From contig BLAL01000172.1 of assembly GCA_015698045.1 (NCBI GenBank), positions 434,001-498,000 of the forward strand: 64,000 nucleotides of DNA, written 5' to 3'. The DNA is from Rhizophagus clarus. Its lineage: Eukaryota > Glomeromycota > Glomeromycetes > Glomerales > Glomeraceae. Below are positions 45,165 through 57,639 of the stretch, one piece after another. A program made the position numbers and the translations under genes. The notes beneath the pieces are model-generated. The model made no database searches. It worked only from the letters and a program-made list of their open reading frames with translations, and was not told where the DNA came from. Numbering within the stretch: the first letter of the stretch is position 1; each line of letters opens with the position of its first letter.

Positions 45165-46723
45165 TCATTTACGAGCTTGAAACCATGTTGGATCCAACGA
45201 TGTGGTGGATGGCTTATCACTTCAGTAAAAAAAAAAAAAAAGATTCTATTAATGAAAGTTAAAAGACAAACAAAAAAGAAGAATAAACAAATATATTTAA
45301 CTAATATCATACACTGATTCTGAAGGAATTGATGCGCTACCGAAACCATTACCGCTTCTTCCGTTAATATAAAGAGAACAATATGATTAAGTAGGTCTTA
45401 CAAATGAAAAAATGGTTAAAAAAATTTTTAAATACCCCACAAAACGAGCAAAACCACCACCACTTGGAACTTTAAGTGTAGTAGTACTAAAAGGAGATGG
45501 TGTTCCAAACCCTGATTGACCAAATATTGGTTGTCCAAAACCAAAACCACCTTGTCTAAATGTAAGTTGCGCAGAAGCATTAGATATTTGAGACGATTGT
45601 TCAAATTTTTGTGATTGCGTTTGATTAAATGCATTGATATTTAAACGTATTGGACTATTCTCGACTTTCTCTTTCCTAGATGATTCTTTTTTTTCAGTTA
45701 ATTCGTGAGATTTAACGTTAAATTTTGATTCTTCATCGTAATTAGTTGCATCAAGGGAATTATCTACGATATTCATTTCAAGAGATTCTTTTTGTAATCT
45801 TCTTTCCGATTTCTTAATTGGTTGATTATTAGGATTCAAGAAATATTTCAATAAATCTTTATATAATTCCTTAGGCAAAATTTTTTTGTATGGTAATACT
45901 TTGTCTGAAAATTCTTCAGAGGTCAAATTATAGAATCTAATATATGGAACACATTGGTGCAACCTATTCTTCAAAACATTGAAATCCTCTCTTAAAAAGT
46001 TTGTAGATTCAGAAGGAAGTTCCGGATTTTGAGCAAGACCCCATTTAAGTACATGTTCCCATATTTGAACTTCATCCATTTTAAGTTTATCACTTTGAAT
46101 AAGTAAGACCAAAAGTTTTTCCGGGATTGAAGAAAAATTTGGTGATTTAAATATCTTTTCCGGTTCTTTGGATATTAAATCGGTACAATATTTTTGAAAT
46201 TCCAGAAAAGAATTATTTTCAAAACTTATTTGATATATCAGATTAAAATTTATTTCCATCCATTTTGATTCATTTTCAATCAAAAATAACTGCAAAGAGG
46301 TGACTAATTCTTGGAGATTAAGTTCACTGGCAGTAACTAAAATTTTAATTATATCCGAAGTATTATACTCTTTCAAAGAAACTCTTCCACTATAAATATA
46401 CCTAAACAAAAGCATTTGCGAAATTAGAGATTATTAATTAATTATATAATTAAATTCTTTCTTACATACTTTAGGATTATGTGAAAAGTTTCAGGTAAAA
46501 TATTTGGTAACTTAATATGTGTCAAGGCTCCATCATTTTTTTTCTTATTCATTGACAAGATTCTTCGCAAGTAAGAAGAACGATAATATAAGATAACCAT
46601 ATGAGCACGAAATATTTTTATATAAGGATCATTACCAACTTCAATTGTAATGTCATAATATTCATCGTCATCTATAATTTCGAGCAAATTTTGAGAGAGC
46701 TTTGTTAATAATTTATCTTCCAT
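45165..46723 (-). CDS. BTB/POZ-BACK domain protein with FG-rich tail
   Basis: Four exons: 46723-46470, 46401-45436, 45357-45313 and 45219-45165. The BTB domain spans about residues 20-110 (YYDITIEVGN...FRAHMVILYYRSSYLRRIL...FHIILKYIYSG), then a BACK-like helical region (LNLQELVTSLQLFLIENES, LKMDEVQIWEHVLKWG). In the relatives I know from this group a TLDc or Kelch domain follows; here there is a charged linker and a Gly/Phe tail (GGFGFGQPIFGQSGFGTPSP, GGGFARFVG, GNGFGS) like nucleoporin FG repeats. Likely a Cullin-3 adaptor or a scaffold; the tail could engage the pore or condensates, which is speculation. The last intron is uncertain: without it the protein ends in VYDIS at TAA 45299-45297. 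Confidence 0.75.
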
Positions 46724-47017
46724 AAGGTTCGTAAGAAAAAATTTTGCTCTTTTACTAAATTTTTTAAATTACTTTCCACGTGATGCATATTGTTAGTCTA
46801 AAATTCACATGATTTAACGCTTTTTTTGGTAGTATATCGGCTCCGCAGTTGAAGTCACGAGATTATGTTTTTACACTTACTCTATTGGCTGACAATGGAT
46901 GCCGATTAGTTTTCCTTTTTTTTTTCTTTTTTTTTTAAAAAAAAATCCTTTTTCCTCTTAATTCTCCTTTTTTTTTTATTTGAAATCAAAACGCATTCAT
47001 TTTTTAATTTAAGGATA
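46724..47017. promoter_or_regulatory. Divergent promoter BTB gene / proline-rich gene
   Basis: 294 bases between start codons. Contains CACGTG at 46777-46782 and CACATGA at 46806-46812, then a long T/A tract near the plus-strand start. E-box-like sites recur in other divergent promoters of the window. Confidence 0.5.
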
Positions 47018-47882
47018 ATGGATAGAACTAATGATCAACGTAGAACTAGTCCACCAAATTACAACCGTCCGAGAGATCAAACACCTCACCGCATTAATTC
47101 TTATCCTTCGGAAAGGGAATATGGTTCAAGTTCTCACTACATGTCTTCTCGTGGCCATTCAGATTATCCGATGAGAGAACCACAAATGCTTCCAAGTAGA
47201 TATGATGAACGAGAAGAAGAGTCACAACTCATGTTTAGGGGACAAGTTCCATATGGTGGAAATGCGAGAGAACCAAAACCATATGGGAGACCTCCAATAC
47301 CACTTCAACCTTACGACAGAAGACCATCTTATCGCGGTGGACATTCATATAACCCGTATCCTAGGCCACCACCCAATCGGGATTATGGACCTCCTAGCTA
47401 TAATAATTATACAAGAGGAAACTCTATGCAACATCAACCATATCAACGTCCTTATTCTGGACCTCCATTTCCTCCCGCATCTCACCGTCCTCCACCAAAT
47501 ATTTTTCCGCATCCTCCAAAACTTGTGCAAATTCCTGCATACGCACCGGTACTTGAGGAAAAGGTATTTCGATTCATTTCTACAATTAATAATTTTTTAT
47601 ATATTTTATTAATTTCGATTAAATTGATAAAAGTTGGCGCAACTCAGAGCAGAAGGACAAAGATTGAGAGAGGCAGGATTAAAATTAGATGAAAGTGTTC
47701 GAAAATCAGAGAGGGAGCTCGAAAAATCATTATGGGAATTAGAAAAAGTTAATCACAACACTGCTTTAGCAACAAGACAAGTAGAAATACTTTGTACAAA
47801 AGAGGAAATAGAAAAAATAGAAAAATTAACAACAGAGAAAGAAGTTGCTGAAAGGGAAAGAGAATCAGAAATTTTAGAATGA
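47018..47882 (+). CDS. Proline/arginine-rich protein with C-terminal coiled coil
   Basis: Two exons (47018-47563 and 47634-47882, phase 0, intron GTATTT...AAAAG) encode 264 residues. Residues 1-180 are disordered and rich in Pro, Arg, Tyr and Ser (RPPIPLQPYDRR, YNPYPRPPPNRDYGPPS, PYSGPPFPPASHRPPP), with a low-complexity character often seen in RNA-binding or condensate proteins. Residues 183-264 are a long, highly charged helix (AQLRAEGQRLREAGLKLDES; LEKSLWELEKVN), a clear coiled coil that starts exactly at the exon border. No family is recognised. It ends 30 bases from the convergent MSS1 gene. Confidence 0.75.
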
Positions 47883-47912
47883 TATAATCTTTTAAATGAT
47901 CTTAATTTTTCA

Positions 47913-49996
47913 TTATTTTCCGATACAAAATTGTTGAAATATAACTCCTAATATCTCCTCAACGTCAACTCGACCAGTAATTTTTCCCAGTGCATGAGTT
48001 GCGAACCTTAATTCTTCAGCGGCTAACACTATGTCATCATTGAGTACTATATATATGAAATAAATAATATCAGTATTAAAGAATTTAATAGATGAAGCAT
48101 ATAATTGATGAAAATACCAAGAAAGTTTTCCAGCGCCTTTAGACAACCTCTCAAGTGTTCGCGATGTCGAGCTTGAGTGATTAAAGCGACTTGAGAAGTG
48201 GATGAATCATATCTATTTATTTATTTAGTTAGAATTGTACAACATGAAATTTGCTTGGCACAAAATAGGACGAAATTTTATTCTTACTTCTTTTTAAGAG
48301 AATTTATAAATGACTTTTGGAATTTGTCAAATCCTTCCCCTGTGAGACATGACAAGCACCAAATATAATTTGTAGATATATACTTTAGAGATATTTCTTT
48401 TAATTTTGATAGATCTGACTTGTGTTCTATTAGGTCACATTTATTTAGAACAAGATATGTATCAGCATCCACAGTATCTCTAATTATTGAATTTATACCA
48501 GAGAAATAATTGTTGTCACATTTTATAGAATTCATTATTTCTAAGCTGGAAAGAATGAGTATTTTAATGTCGGCCGTCTTTATTCTATGATAAATTAATA
48601 TGCAATAAAGATAGTTAATTGCCTTTTGTCTATCTTATTTTAGTAATAAATAATGAATAATATTTTTTTTTTACCGATCCTTTGCCCTTGAAATTCCTTC
48701 AATTTCAATGACATCATTCGAGGGTCTTAAGCCTGCAGTGTCACTAATTATAATTGGATAACCTCCAAAATTTAAAGAAATTTCAATAACATCACGCGTA
48801 GTCCCGGGAATAGGTGATACGATAGCAGCTCTTTTTTTGGCTAAATAGTTCAAGAAACTGCTTTTGCCAGCATTCGGAGGACCCAGAATTGTTACGTGTA
48901 TACCATCTCGCAAAATTTCCCCACGACGATTATCGTTTAAATGCTCAAAAATCTTATTTTTCAAAATTCTTATGTTCTCCGTTACTACAAATACTAACAA
49001 GAATAAGAAAAAAAATTTTCAATTTTCAATTTTAAAATTTTACCTTGTCCTAAAACCCCATCTTCAATATTTTCGTCTTCACCAAAATCTATGATAGCTT
49101 CTAGGAATGCCATATTTTCGATCAATTGTTTCCTCCAATTTTCGTATAAAATTTTCAACCCGCCCTTAGAATTGGAATGAAGACAAATTGATTGGCAGGC
49201 GCAAAATTATTATTGCGTACATATGTTTCGTACCTGAGCTTGTCGAAGTGCCTGTTTTCTTTGAGCCTCAGTTTCCGCGTTTAATAAATCAGCAAGGCCC
49301 TCAATTTCCGTTAAGTCAAATTTATCATTATAAAAGGCTCTTTTTTTAGGTAGGTATCAATCGAATGAGATTGAGAAAAACGATAAACCAACTATTTTCT
49401 TACCTACGCGTGAATTCGCCAGCTTCTGCGTGTCTGAAATTTTCTATACAACCTAGCGCATCTAATACACCTCTCACAACAGATGTACCACCATGTATAT
49501 GAAATTCAACTATATCCTCTCCGGTATAACTGTTTGGCCCTAAATAAACAAATTATAATTCTTACATATAATCCGAACGCGTAAAATTTAATAATAAATT
49601 ACCTGGAAACCATAAAATTAAACCGTGATCAATAATTTCACCGGTTTGTGGATGAGTAATCTTTTTCCTTGTGGCTTTACGAGGAATAGATTGTTTAGAA
49701 GTCATTTTTATCGCAGCCTTAAATTTAATTCCGAAAAGGTTAAATTATGAATTATCATATAAAGCCAAAAAAAGTACAACCTGTGAAGCATTAGGACCAG
49801 AAACGCGTATAATTGCAATTCCTGCTTTTCCTTGCGCAGTGGATAACGCATAAATAGTGTCATTATGTAATGTAGAATAAAATTTTTGAAAAGGTTTCAG
49901 ACAATAACGATTTAAAGAAAAAGCGCATGGATGGAAATGAAAATTCCTCAAAGGTAAAAATACGTTTTTTAATAATTCTTTTTTGAATAATAACAT
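47913..49996 (-). CDS. MSS1: tRNA modification GTPase, mitochondrial (MnmE/TrmE/GTPBP3)
   Basis: With MTO1 it installs the carboxymethylaminomethyl or taurinomethyl group on wobble uridine of mitochondrial tRNAs. Nine exons (49996-49781, 49717-49603, 49539-49404, 49339-49234, 49164-49044, 48993-48675, 48584-48288, 48212-48118, 48046-47913) join to 512 residues. The first 45 residues are basic and hydrophobic, like a mitochondrial presequence. Then come the TrmE N-domain ([26 protein letters not shown]), the helical domain, and the G domain with GPPNAGKSS (269-277), GTTRD, DTAG and NKCD. It ends with the diagnostic CIGK, whose Cys is essential in the family. All phases close. Confidence 0.96.
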
Positions 49997-50132
49997 TTCA
50001 TTTGTGTCCCAATGCGGAAAAAATGCGAATCTTTTGAGTTATAATGCGGGCAGCAGGTAACACAGAAAACTTATATATAAAACTTTTGAACGCGTTGTAG
50101 AAAAACTATAAACTAATATTTTTACTTTAAAA
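49997..50132. promoter_or_regulatory. Divergent promoter MSS1 / orphan helical gene
   Basis: 136 bases between start codons. It has three ATGCGG/ATGCGA words (about 50010, 50024, 50042) and a TATATATAAA sequence near 50070 that could serve as a TATA element for the plus-strand gene. Confidence 0.45.
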
Positions 50133-52013
50133 ATGCCATACATTTCTGATAGAGAAATCTCAGAGGTGCTGAAGTTCAAATGATAACCTTAAATAAAAAA
50201 AAGTTAATTTCGTACTTAATTCTTGAATTTATATTTTTAGGAAGGTATTATTTTCAAATTTTGTGAAACTGAAGAAACAGAAGGTGTTAAGAAAGAAGCA
50301 GAAGAAATGTTGAAAGATTACCCTGAACTAGTAGAGTCATATGAGAAATTGAATAAACCATTAAAAACTTTTTCCACAAATTCGAAGATAATGCCAAATA
50401 CTTATCAATCGTTAATCGAAAATTGTCTTGACGAAGAACACTGTAATATTATTTAATAATTTGTTTATATATTAAAAGAACAATTCTGATTAACAAAAAC
50501 ATTTCGTTTGTCAATTAGATACCGCAGCGCTTCAATTTATGGATTCTTTTCAAAATGAACAATATTATCCTTCAAAGTAAGAAATTTCAATATTTCAAGT
50601 ATTTCGATGCGATAATAAATTTACATTTCTTTTATGAAGAGTTCATATAAGACAAGTGATGGACATTATTGTTAACCCGAAAGTTGATAAAGATATCACT
50701 TATAAATCTTACAAAATCTTACAACATGTGTTATGTTCAACCGGATCAATTGCATTCGAAAATATTTGGAACTTTGAAAAGGATCATTCAGAACCTGAAG
50801 ACGTGTGGCCGATAGGTTATGATAACTTTTGGATGTTTATCAAAGATAAATTTAATTCTTTGGCACAGAATATTGATGATACCGACCAGGTAATACCTTT
50901 TTTTTTTAAAAAAAAAAAATTAAAAATTATATTTAGTAAATTTTTTTAAAAATAATTCAAGTCATCGCGAATATTACTACTAATTGAACAAATCGTAAAC
51001 GTATTTGAGATTGATATACGAATTAAAAAAAGTAAGTAAGATTATATTGACATCGTATTATTAGACAGGTGAGTTGTCTAATTAATGTTCATTCCTTATT
51101 TGATTAGGAAAGCTTTCTTCTTCTATACTATTACGACTAGTTACAAGATCACGTACGAGCCTTAGAATTATTCTTGAATCTCTAATATTGTCGGGTTTTT
51201 CTAAAGAAATATCGATGGAAGCAATTCGACTTTTACAAAGATTATTAGATCAGGTAAATTACAATATATCTGAGCCAGCTTATATTAATAATAAAAAAAG
51301 GCCAAGTTTTCATATTGAAATTTGATTCAAACACGGAAATTTAAGTAATAATAGATTTTTATAATAATTCATTTCTATTATAGATTATTATTCTTTCATA
51401 TGCAGGTTGTATTCGTGATTCATTGAAAGATGAAATGTATTTACAGATAAATAAACTCGATCCATCTCGAATGATATTATTTTATCAAGTACGTATAATT
51501 AACTGAACGTTAATGCAATATATCCTAATTAAACTAATTTTTGAATTTAATTATTAGACTTTATTGTCTAGTACTTTTAAATATCAGCTTCTTGAGAAAG
51601 AACTTCTTAATAGCGATCTTAGTAATATAAAAAAACAAAAAAAACTAATTTTATCACCATTAAGTTTGGTGAAAGTAACAAATATATTTTTATCCAGCAT
51701 GCCATACACAAGAAATTTAACGGAACCAATTGCAGTATGGCTTCATATATTTTTCTTAAGTTCGATATTACAAAGTTATGTAAATGCAAAGACATTAAGA
51801 CAAGAAAAACAAGGAAAAGTGAATATCATTCATGGATTAGACAATGATGAGATGGATGTGGTTGCAGATGATTCAATTGGCAAAAAACTTAAAGAACTGA
51901 AAAAATGGTTGAAGCAAAAAGATATGGGAGACCTTAAAGACCGGACAGAATTACTCTTGGAAATGATGGAGGCCGATACAAAACAAATTAGATCTTTTGT
52001 TTATGAAGATTAA
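50133..52013 (+). CDS. Hypothetical helical protein, 439 aa
   Basis: Eight exons join in frame: 50133-50165, 50241-50442, 50519-50576, 50640-50889, 50962-51031, 51108-51253, 51384-51488, 51558-52013. The protein is mostly predicted helix, with HEAT-like or TPR-like character (TYKSYKILQHVLCSTGSIAF; SSRILLLIEQIVNVFEIDIR; EAIRLLQRLLDQIIILSYAG) and an acidic/lysine-rich C-terminus (KLKELKKWLKQKDMGDLKDR). I do not recognise it with certainty; a distant link to Smc5/6-interacting CANIN-type proteins came to mind but is not supported by any signature. Exon 4 has a second in-frame acceptor 12 bases on. It is divergent from MSS1 and converges with RPN3. Confidence 0.65.
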
Positions 52014-52294
52014 CTTCTAACACTGTTCTTTACTTCTTTTTGTAAAAAGAGTCGAGTCTTTTTTAATAAACTTAAAGAAATGTCATGCTAATGCATAGTT
52101 CGAGTAGATTGACCCTCTAAATTGACCCTCTAAATTGAGATAACTTGATTTTAATTAGGGTTATGGCTATAATTAATTTTATTTGAAACATTTTTCATTT
52201 TATGTCGCAAGTTTATGCATCTTGCAAATGCATCATAATTTATCAAGGCAAAATTTATACAAAAATTAAAAAAAAGATCAGAATCTCAAGAGTC

Positions 52295-54770
52295 TCAAAA
52301 ATCTGCAACTTCATCATCTTCATCCATATCATTTTCTGCGATTTCTTTTGCAAGTTCTCTTTCTCTTTCACGAAGTGCTTCGGCGGAAGCCAACTCTTTA
52401 CGATGTGCGTTAAGTGGAAATCTCATTGCTTTTACCGAGTCATTATGAAGATTTAAACAAAATGTAATACGAGCATTAAAAGCACTCTGAGGTTCATTGG
52501 TCGAATAAATGTCAGCATTTTCCTAAATTAAGTTTATGTTTAAGAGTAATATTTTTTTAAAAAAAATTTCAAATAATTCAAACTGAAAGAAAATGGCGAA
52601 ATATTGATTTACCTTTGATTTCATATATCCTTTTTCATGATCTATGATGGCGTCAATAACACCATCCCGAATAGCCTAAAAAAAGTGGTAATATTTTAAT
52701 ATGTCGCATACATATATTTATTATAAATATCTGAAACATACTTTGGCGACAATATATTCGGCGTCTTTTTCACTATCAAGGTGTAATTTCAAACAAATAT
52801 CTCGTAAAGATATACGAGAATAGGACAGACTTATCATTCTAATACCTGTTTTAATTACATTATGTCGAAGTCTAAGTAAAAAAAAAAAAAAAAAAATTCA
52901 TAAATTTAATTCTAAACTCTATTTTATACCAAGATAAGTATTTACGTTACCTTAATATCAAGGTAAAGGTTTTGTCCTTGCGGAAAACATCCCCATATTT
53001 GGCTAATGTTTCTTGGAATTTTGACAAGTCACCAATACGTACGGCTACAAAATAAAGAATAAATATGATCAAAATTACGGTTAAACTAAAATCTTTCTTA
53101 AATCACATAAATTTACCCTGAACGATATGCAAATAAGGAACCAATGGTTTTTTTAAAACTGGTTGCCTAAATATGGATCTCTCGGGGATATCTCCCATGA
53201 GAAGCTGAACAATAATGGACAATTTATAGACCTATAAAATACGCAAAAATTATTTTAGTATTTCTTAAAGAAAAAGCAAACAGAGAATTAATGATTACCG
53301 CCTGTTGAAACCCGGCTGTAACTGTATTCTGAGGCGCTTTGCGAATAGCTTGATTCAAATGCATATGTGAAGCCGTATAATCGAGTTGTATTGCCTTAAT
53401 ACGACCTGAAAGTAAATGATATTAGTTTACATAAAAAAAAAAGGTAATCTCGCTAAGTCATTTTGCTTAAGTTACTATATATTATTACCCAAATAATACA
53501 TGTATCTAGCCTGCTGGTTATTTCCTGCAGTCTCGGGAAATGTCGTTTTACTGACAAGCTTATCAGCTTGGTCATAAAGATTATAGTAAAAATAATTTCT
53601 TAGCAGCAGATTGAGTAATGTAGCCTGAAATACATGTCAATTTTTCTGTAAATCAATTTTTTTTTGAAAATTTCATATATAATAGACTACTTACCTGAGA
53701 ATCATTATCATGACGTAAAGTTGCTGTCCGCTGGGCGGCTAACAATACACTAAATGATAGTAATTAAATCAATTTTACTGGTTTGACAGTCAGAAAAACT
53801 GCATTCTTTAAAACATACGGTCTAATATCTGCCAATTTTTCAGAGAGTTCATAAAAACGCGCATAATAAAAGTATATACGCGCGGACAATTGATCCAATG
53901 TACGACGATTCGAGGTTTGAACTTTATTGACTGTTTCATTTGAGAGTAAGGTACCCTAAAAAGGAAGTAATTATAAATAAAATCAAAATTAATTTTATCT
54001 ACCAACTTCACTAACCTGATAATAGTCTTGTTTATCCAACAAATATATCATCACTAATAGATGAAGGTAAAGGTCAATTTCAGGTAAAACTTGTGGATTA
54101 TCTTTCGCTGTGTCATCCGAATCAACATCCATAACTCCCGAGTCCTTTTATGATAGTAAGTCTTTAAATAAAATTAAAGGAAAGAATGAAAAAAAGATAA
54201 TTAACATACTTACCTTTCCCAAAAATTTCAAAAGTCTTCTTTTATCAACGGCATCTATTTTTCAACGTTCAAAGGTTAATGGTGTTAGCTAGGCAACAGT
54301 TATATTAAATACGGTTGGAAGAATAATTTTGTGATATTCTCATGAATCATATTGATGATGACCTTTCGTGAGAATTGTTACGTTCATTTAAGAGCTATAT
54401 TCGTCGGGATCTATACACAAATTGGTTTATTAGAATTGTCTGACCTCTTGGATAAACATCCCGGATCGCTTGAGACAAAATATCTGCATTCAACCGTTTT
54501 CGAATGGATGCGGCAGTTCTTAGAACCCTTGTAATAAATCGTGACTCAAACGTAGACACTGCACGTTCAAGAAGGACAAAGTTTTGTTTCAAATCTATTA
54601 TAATTCAAGTAATCAAGTAAATAATTGTTAGTTTTAAAAAGTGATCTATTCTCTTAAAAATGTAAATAAAAATGTATACCAGCTAAAACCAAAGCATCAG
54701 CTTCTGAAGCTTTCTTTTGCGCATCAACAACTTCGTCAACGGTATCCATTTCAACATCTTGCGCAGACAT
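52295..54770 (-). CDS. RPN3: 26S proteasome regulatory subunit RPN3 (PSMD3)
   Basis: PCI-domain subunit of the proteasome lid. Thirteen exons: 54770-54680, 54594-54445, 54254-54214, 54144-54016, 53955-53819, 53749-53695, 53624-53489, 53405-53299, 53231-53117, 53044-52951, 52871-52742, 52675-52613, 52522-52295; 491 residues, the usual length. Clear family blocks are [68 protein letters not shown], the PCI winged-helix part ([38 protein letters not shown]) and the acidic tail ending DEDDEVADF. The intron between exons 2 and 3 is unusually long here (about 190 bases). It is divergent from the F-box gene. Confidence 0.95.
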
Positions 54771-54932
54771 CGTTGCAAACTATGATAATCAGAGTGATGA
54801 AAGTTGAATGACGTTTAAAGTTTTACTTATGAAGATCGAAGATGTTACACATGATTACCATTTGAGTAAAATAACATTTGATGCTCGTTTATTATTTATT
54901 GTATTTAAAGTTTCTCTCTTATTTATTTCAAA
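54771..54932. promoter_or_regulatory. Divergent promoter RPN3 / F-box gene
   Basis: 162 bases between start codons, with ACACATGATTACC near 54847. No Rpn4-type box (GGTGGCAAA) is seen, so yeast-like proteasome control is not evident here. Confidence 0.45.
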
Positions 54933-56210
54933 ATGCCACGATCAAGAAGTCGTAAAAAAAAGTCAAAAGAACAAACTTTAAGACCAAACCATAAGTTACC
55001 TCCTGAACTCATCACTGAAATATTTGAATATTTATGGGGAGGAATTTTAGACGAACAAGCATATGAAACAGAAATACCCAATGCGCTCGACAATCATTTC
55101 TCACAAGAAAAGTCGGATCTTTTTAGAGTTTCTAGGGTATGTTCAGTCTGGCGTCAAATAGCTGTACCAAGAATATGGCAAAAAGTACTGTTTCAACTTG
55201 ACGCGGAACGGGATTGGGAAAAACTATTTCAATTGCTTGAACAAGAAGGTTATGGTAAATATACCAGGCAGATCCATATAGAATATGATTATGATCCCAA
55301 ACAAAACGAAACGGAATCTACGCTAAGTGAAAAATTGAACGGTATTGTAAAATTTGCTAAAGCAGTACCTGGCATGCACACTTTTGCAGTTAGATTCAAC
55401 TCCCTTACCTCAGATCATATTTCCGAGGATCTTCCACCTGTTATGGATTCTTTTTTTGCAGACATATCAGAATCGTGCCGATCTGTTCAACGGGTTAAAA
55501 TTCATACATCCGCATTACGTGGGCCCAATAAAGAAGACACACTTTATTTACCGTCTGTTAGCAACATTATTTCAACGGTTACTGGTACAGTTCGAGAAGT
55601 TGATTTAATGATGCATGTCGCGAATCAAGAAACTATTGGGGCACTTCGCGATTGTAAAAGAATAGATCGAGCATTAGTTCATTGTTGTGATTGGAAAGAA
55701 ACGCCGGGAGATTTCTACACATTATTAACATCATGGAAAAATATCAAGAACCTTCAAATTGAACCACCACATACTACAGACCACAACTGGGAAGAAATTT
55801 ATAAAAAGTCACTTCAATATTTGGCAGATAATTGTGGAGAACAATTAGAAGAATTATGGATGCCTTTGAGAGAAGAAGATCAGAAGTTATTCTGTAATCT
55901 TGTGGAAAAGACACCAAATTTGAAAGTGTTGGCATTAGAAGGAAGGGATTTCCTAAGTGAAGGACATTTCTTGGATGTTATAGCGAGAACCACCCCAGAA
56001 CTTAATTATATTCACTTATCATACTTTCCATCTGTTACAGGAGAAGATATTAAAGATATTCGTTGGCACCAGTTAATGGATGTTAATATAATGGGCTGTG
56101 ATGAGTTGGAAAAAAATCCCCGATTTTTCGATCGTGTAAAAAAAGATTATTGCTGTAAACTTAATATTCACATATACGATCATGACGGCAATATTATTGA
56201 GGAAAGATAG
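54933..56210 (+). CDS. F-box protein
   Basis: A single uninterrupted exon of 425 residues. A basic start (MPRSRSRKKKSKEQ) precedes an F-box-like motif at about residues 23-90 (LPPELITEIFEYLWGG...LFRVSRVCSVWRQIAVPRIW). The rest has the irregular leucine-rich look of fungal F-box proteins (NLKVLALEGRDFL; IARTTPELNYIHLSYFPSVT; WHQLMDVNIMGCDEL). By family it would be a substrate receptor of an SCF ubiquitin ligase; the substrate is unknown. Such proteins are strongly expanded in Glomeromycotina. Lack of introns contrasts with its neighbours and may mean a retroposed or young copy. Confidence 0.85.
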   Translation: MPRSRSRKKKSKEQTLRPNHKLPPELITEIFEYLWGGILDEQAYETEIPNALDNHFSQEKSDLFRVSRVCSVWRQIAVPRIWQKVLFQLDAERDWEKLFQLLEQEGYGKYTRQIHIEYDYDPKQNETESTLSEKLNGIVKFAKAVPGMHTFAVRFNSLTSDHISEDLPPVMDSFFADISESCRSVQRVKIHTSALRGPNKEDTLYLPSVSNIISTVTGTVREVDLMMHVANQETIGALRDCKRIDRALVHCCDWKETPGDFYTLLTSWKNIKNLQIEPPHTTDHNWEEIYKKSLQYLADNCGEQLEELWMPLREEDQKLFCNLVEKTPNLKVLALEGRDFLSEGHFLDVIARTTPELNYIHLSYFPSVTGEDIKDIRWHQLMDVNIMGCDELEKNPRFFDRVKKDYCCKLNIHIYDHDGNIIEER

Positions 56211-56586
56211 GAAAGATAATAAATAAAAAAAAAAAAAAAATTAATTATTGTATGGATAACTTTTCATCGTTTTGAAAGTTACAAATTTTTTTGGATGAAT
56301 ACTGGATTCTTTGAATCTTCTTAAACATAGTTACTATATTTTACTGCATTATTTAGAGATGATTTTCATAGCTATTTTTCTAAATGTATTTTTTTTATTC
56401 TTATATTGTATTATAAAATCTTCAGCTAGATTAATTGCTGCATTTCTAATGACATTCGAATAAACAAAAACAAATAAACAAGCTCTGAAATTCTTTACTC
56501 CTTTAAATTGCTCCAGTTAAACCAGTTCAATTATAAATTTTACATAAATCGGTTTATATTTCCAAAAATTAAATTAATTTTATAAT
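56211..56586. other. Convergent intergenic gap
   Basis: 376 bases between two convergent genes, AT-rich with a poly-A run right after the F-box stop. No gene or repeat seen. Confidence 0.45.
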
Positions 56587-57639
56587 TTATATAGAATAAT
56601 TAGTACGAGAGGTGCCTACCAACTTTATATTATCATTTGACTTAATTGAACCTTTCATTCCATCTAAAGAAGATTCTTGTTTCTCAAAAGAAATCTTACC
56701 GTTCTTTTCTTTATTAGAGTTTGTAATTTCTTTACCATCGGTTGATATTTGTGCAAAGCTTTTGCTGTAAGCACTGACTACTGCACCAAAATAAAACTAA
56801 AATTTTTGCATTAATTGGTAATTGTATTATGAATATAAAATAAAAAAAGAGTAAAAATACTTACATATAAAATCATTTTAAGAATTATGAAATCAAAGAG
56901 GTTCAAAGATAGAGATAAATTGACAGCTTGTACACAAGCATCGTCAACTTGTTTCTTAGTAGGGGCGTTAGGATCAAAAGCGACTTGAACAGTAGAAGAA
57001 TTAGAAGGAACTAAATAACTTAAATCATTTTGACATGCATTAATTACATCACTTTTCCATACAAAAAATAAAATTAAGTCGATTAAGTGTAATATTAATA
57101 ATAATGATAATGATATCCTATATAATATTGAAAACCATTTTAATAATTTTTCATCTTCCTATTAAATAAAAGGGGAAAGAAGAAACTTAGAATGAATAAG
57201 AAAGGTGCAGCAGAGAATTAATAAAACAATTTATTTACTCTACGTGTTACGTATATTCCAAATATTGATACTGGGATAACAAGAAAATAAAGTAGTCCTA
57301 GTAAAACCGCCACTTCCCTTGCAGTATGTCGCGAATAAGCTAAGCCGTGTATGATGAAATTTAATACTTATGTACCTGGGAAATAATTAATATTAAATGA
57401 ATATTTACCAGCAATTTCAGAAAGAAATAGTGAAGCGTTCCAAATTCCGTTTATCTATTGTAAACACGTACAAATTATCAACGTCAATATGCCTATTCAG
57501 AAAAACCAGAGCACTTTCTTATGAAGATGCGTACAAATAATAAAATGCATAGAATAGTGGTACCCGGCTGAAATGGAATACAACAACAACATTTTGTCGG
57601 ACGTTTAATAAATATGGAATTAAACCGACTCTTTTTCAT
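56587..57639 (-). CDS. Four-span membrane protein with CCCC N-terminus
   Basis: Five exons (57639-57535, 57454-57409, 57366-57239, 57158-56865, 56796-56587) give 260 residues. The N-terminus is basic and carries four adjacent cysteines (KRPTKCCCCIPFQPGTTIL), a likely palmitoylation site. Four hydrophobic spans follow: residues about 29-50, VAVLLGLLYFLVIPVSIFGI, SLSLLLILHLIDLILFFVW and FDFIILKMILYFYFGAVV. Between spans 3 and 4 a loop of about 60 residues holds two cysteines (NACQNDL; DDACVQA), as in tetraspanin-like folds. The C-terminal tail is hydrophilic and Lys/Ser-rich. Similar proteins are multiplied in early-diverging fungi; function unknown. The third exon uses an acceptor AAG, chosen by phase. 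Confidence 0.78.
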
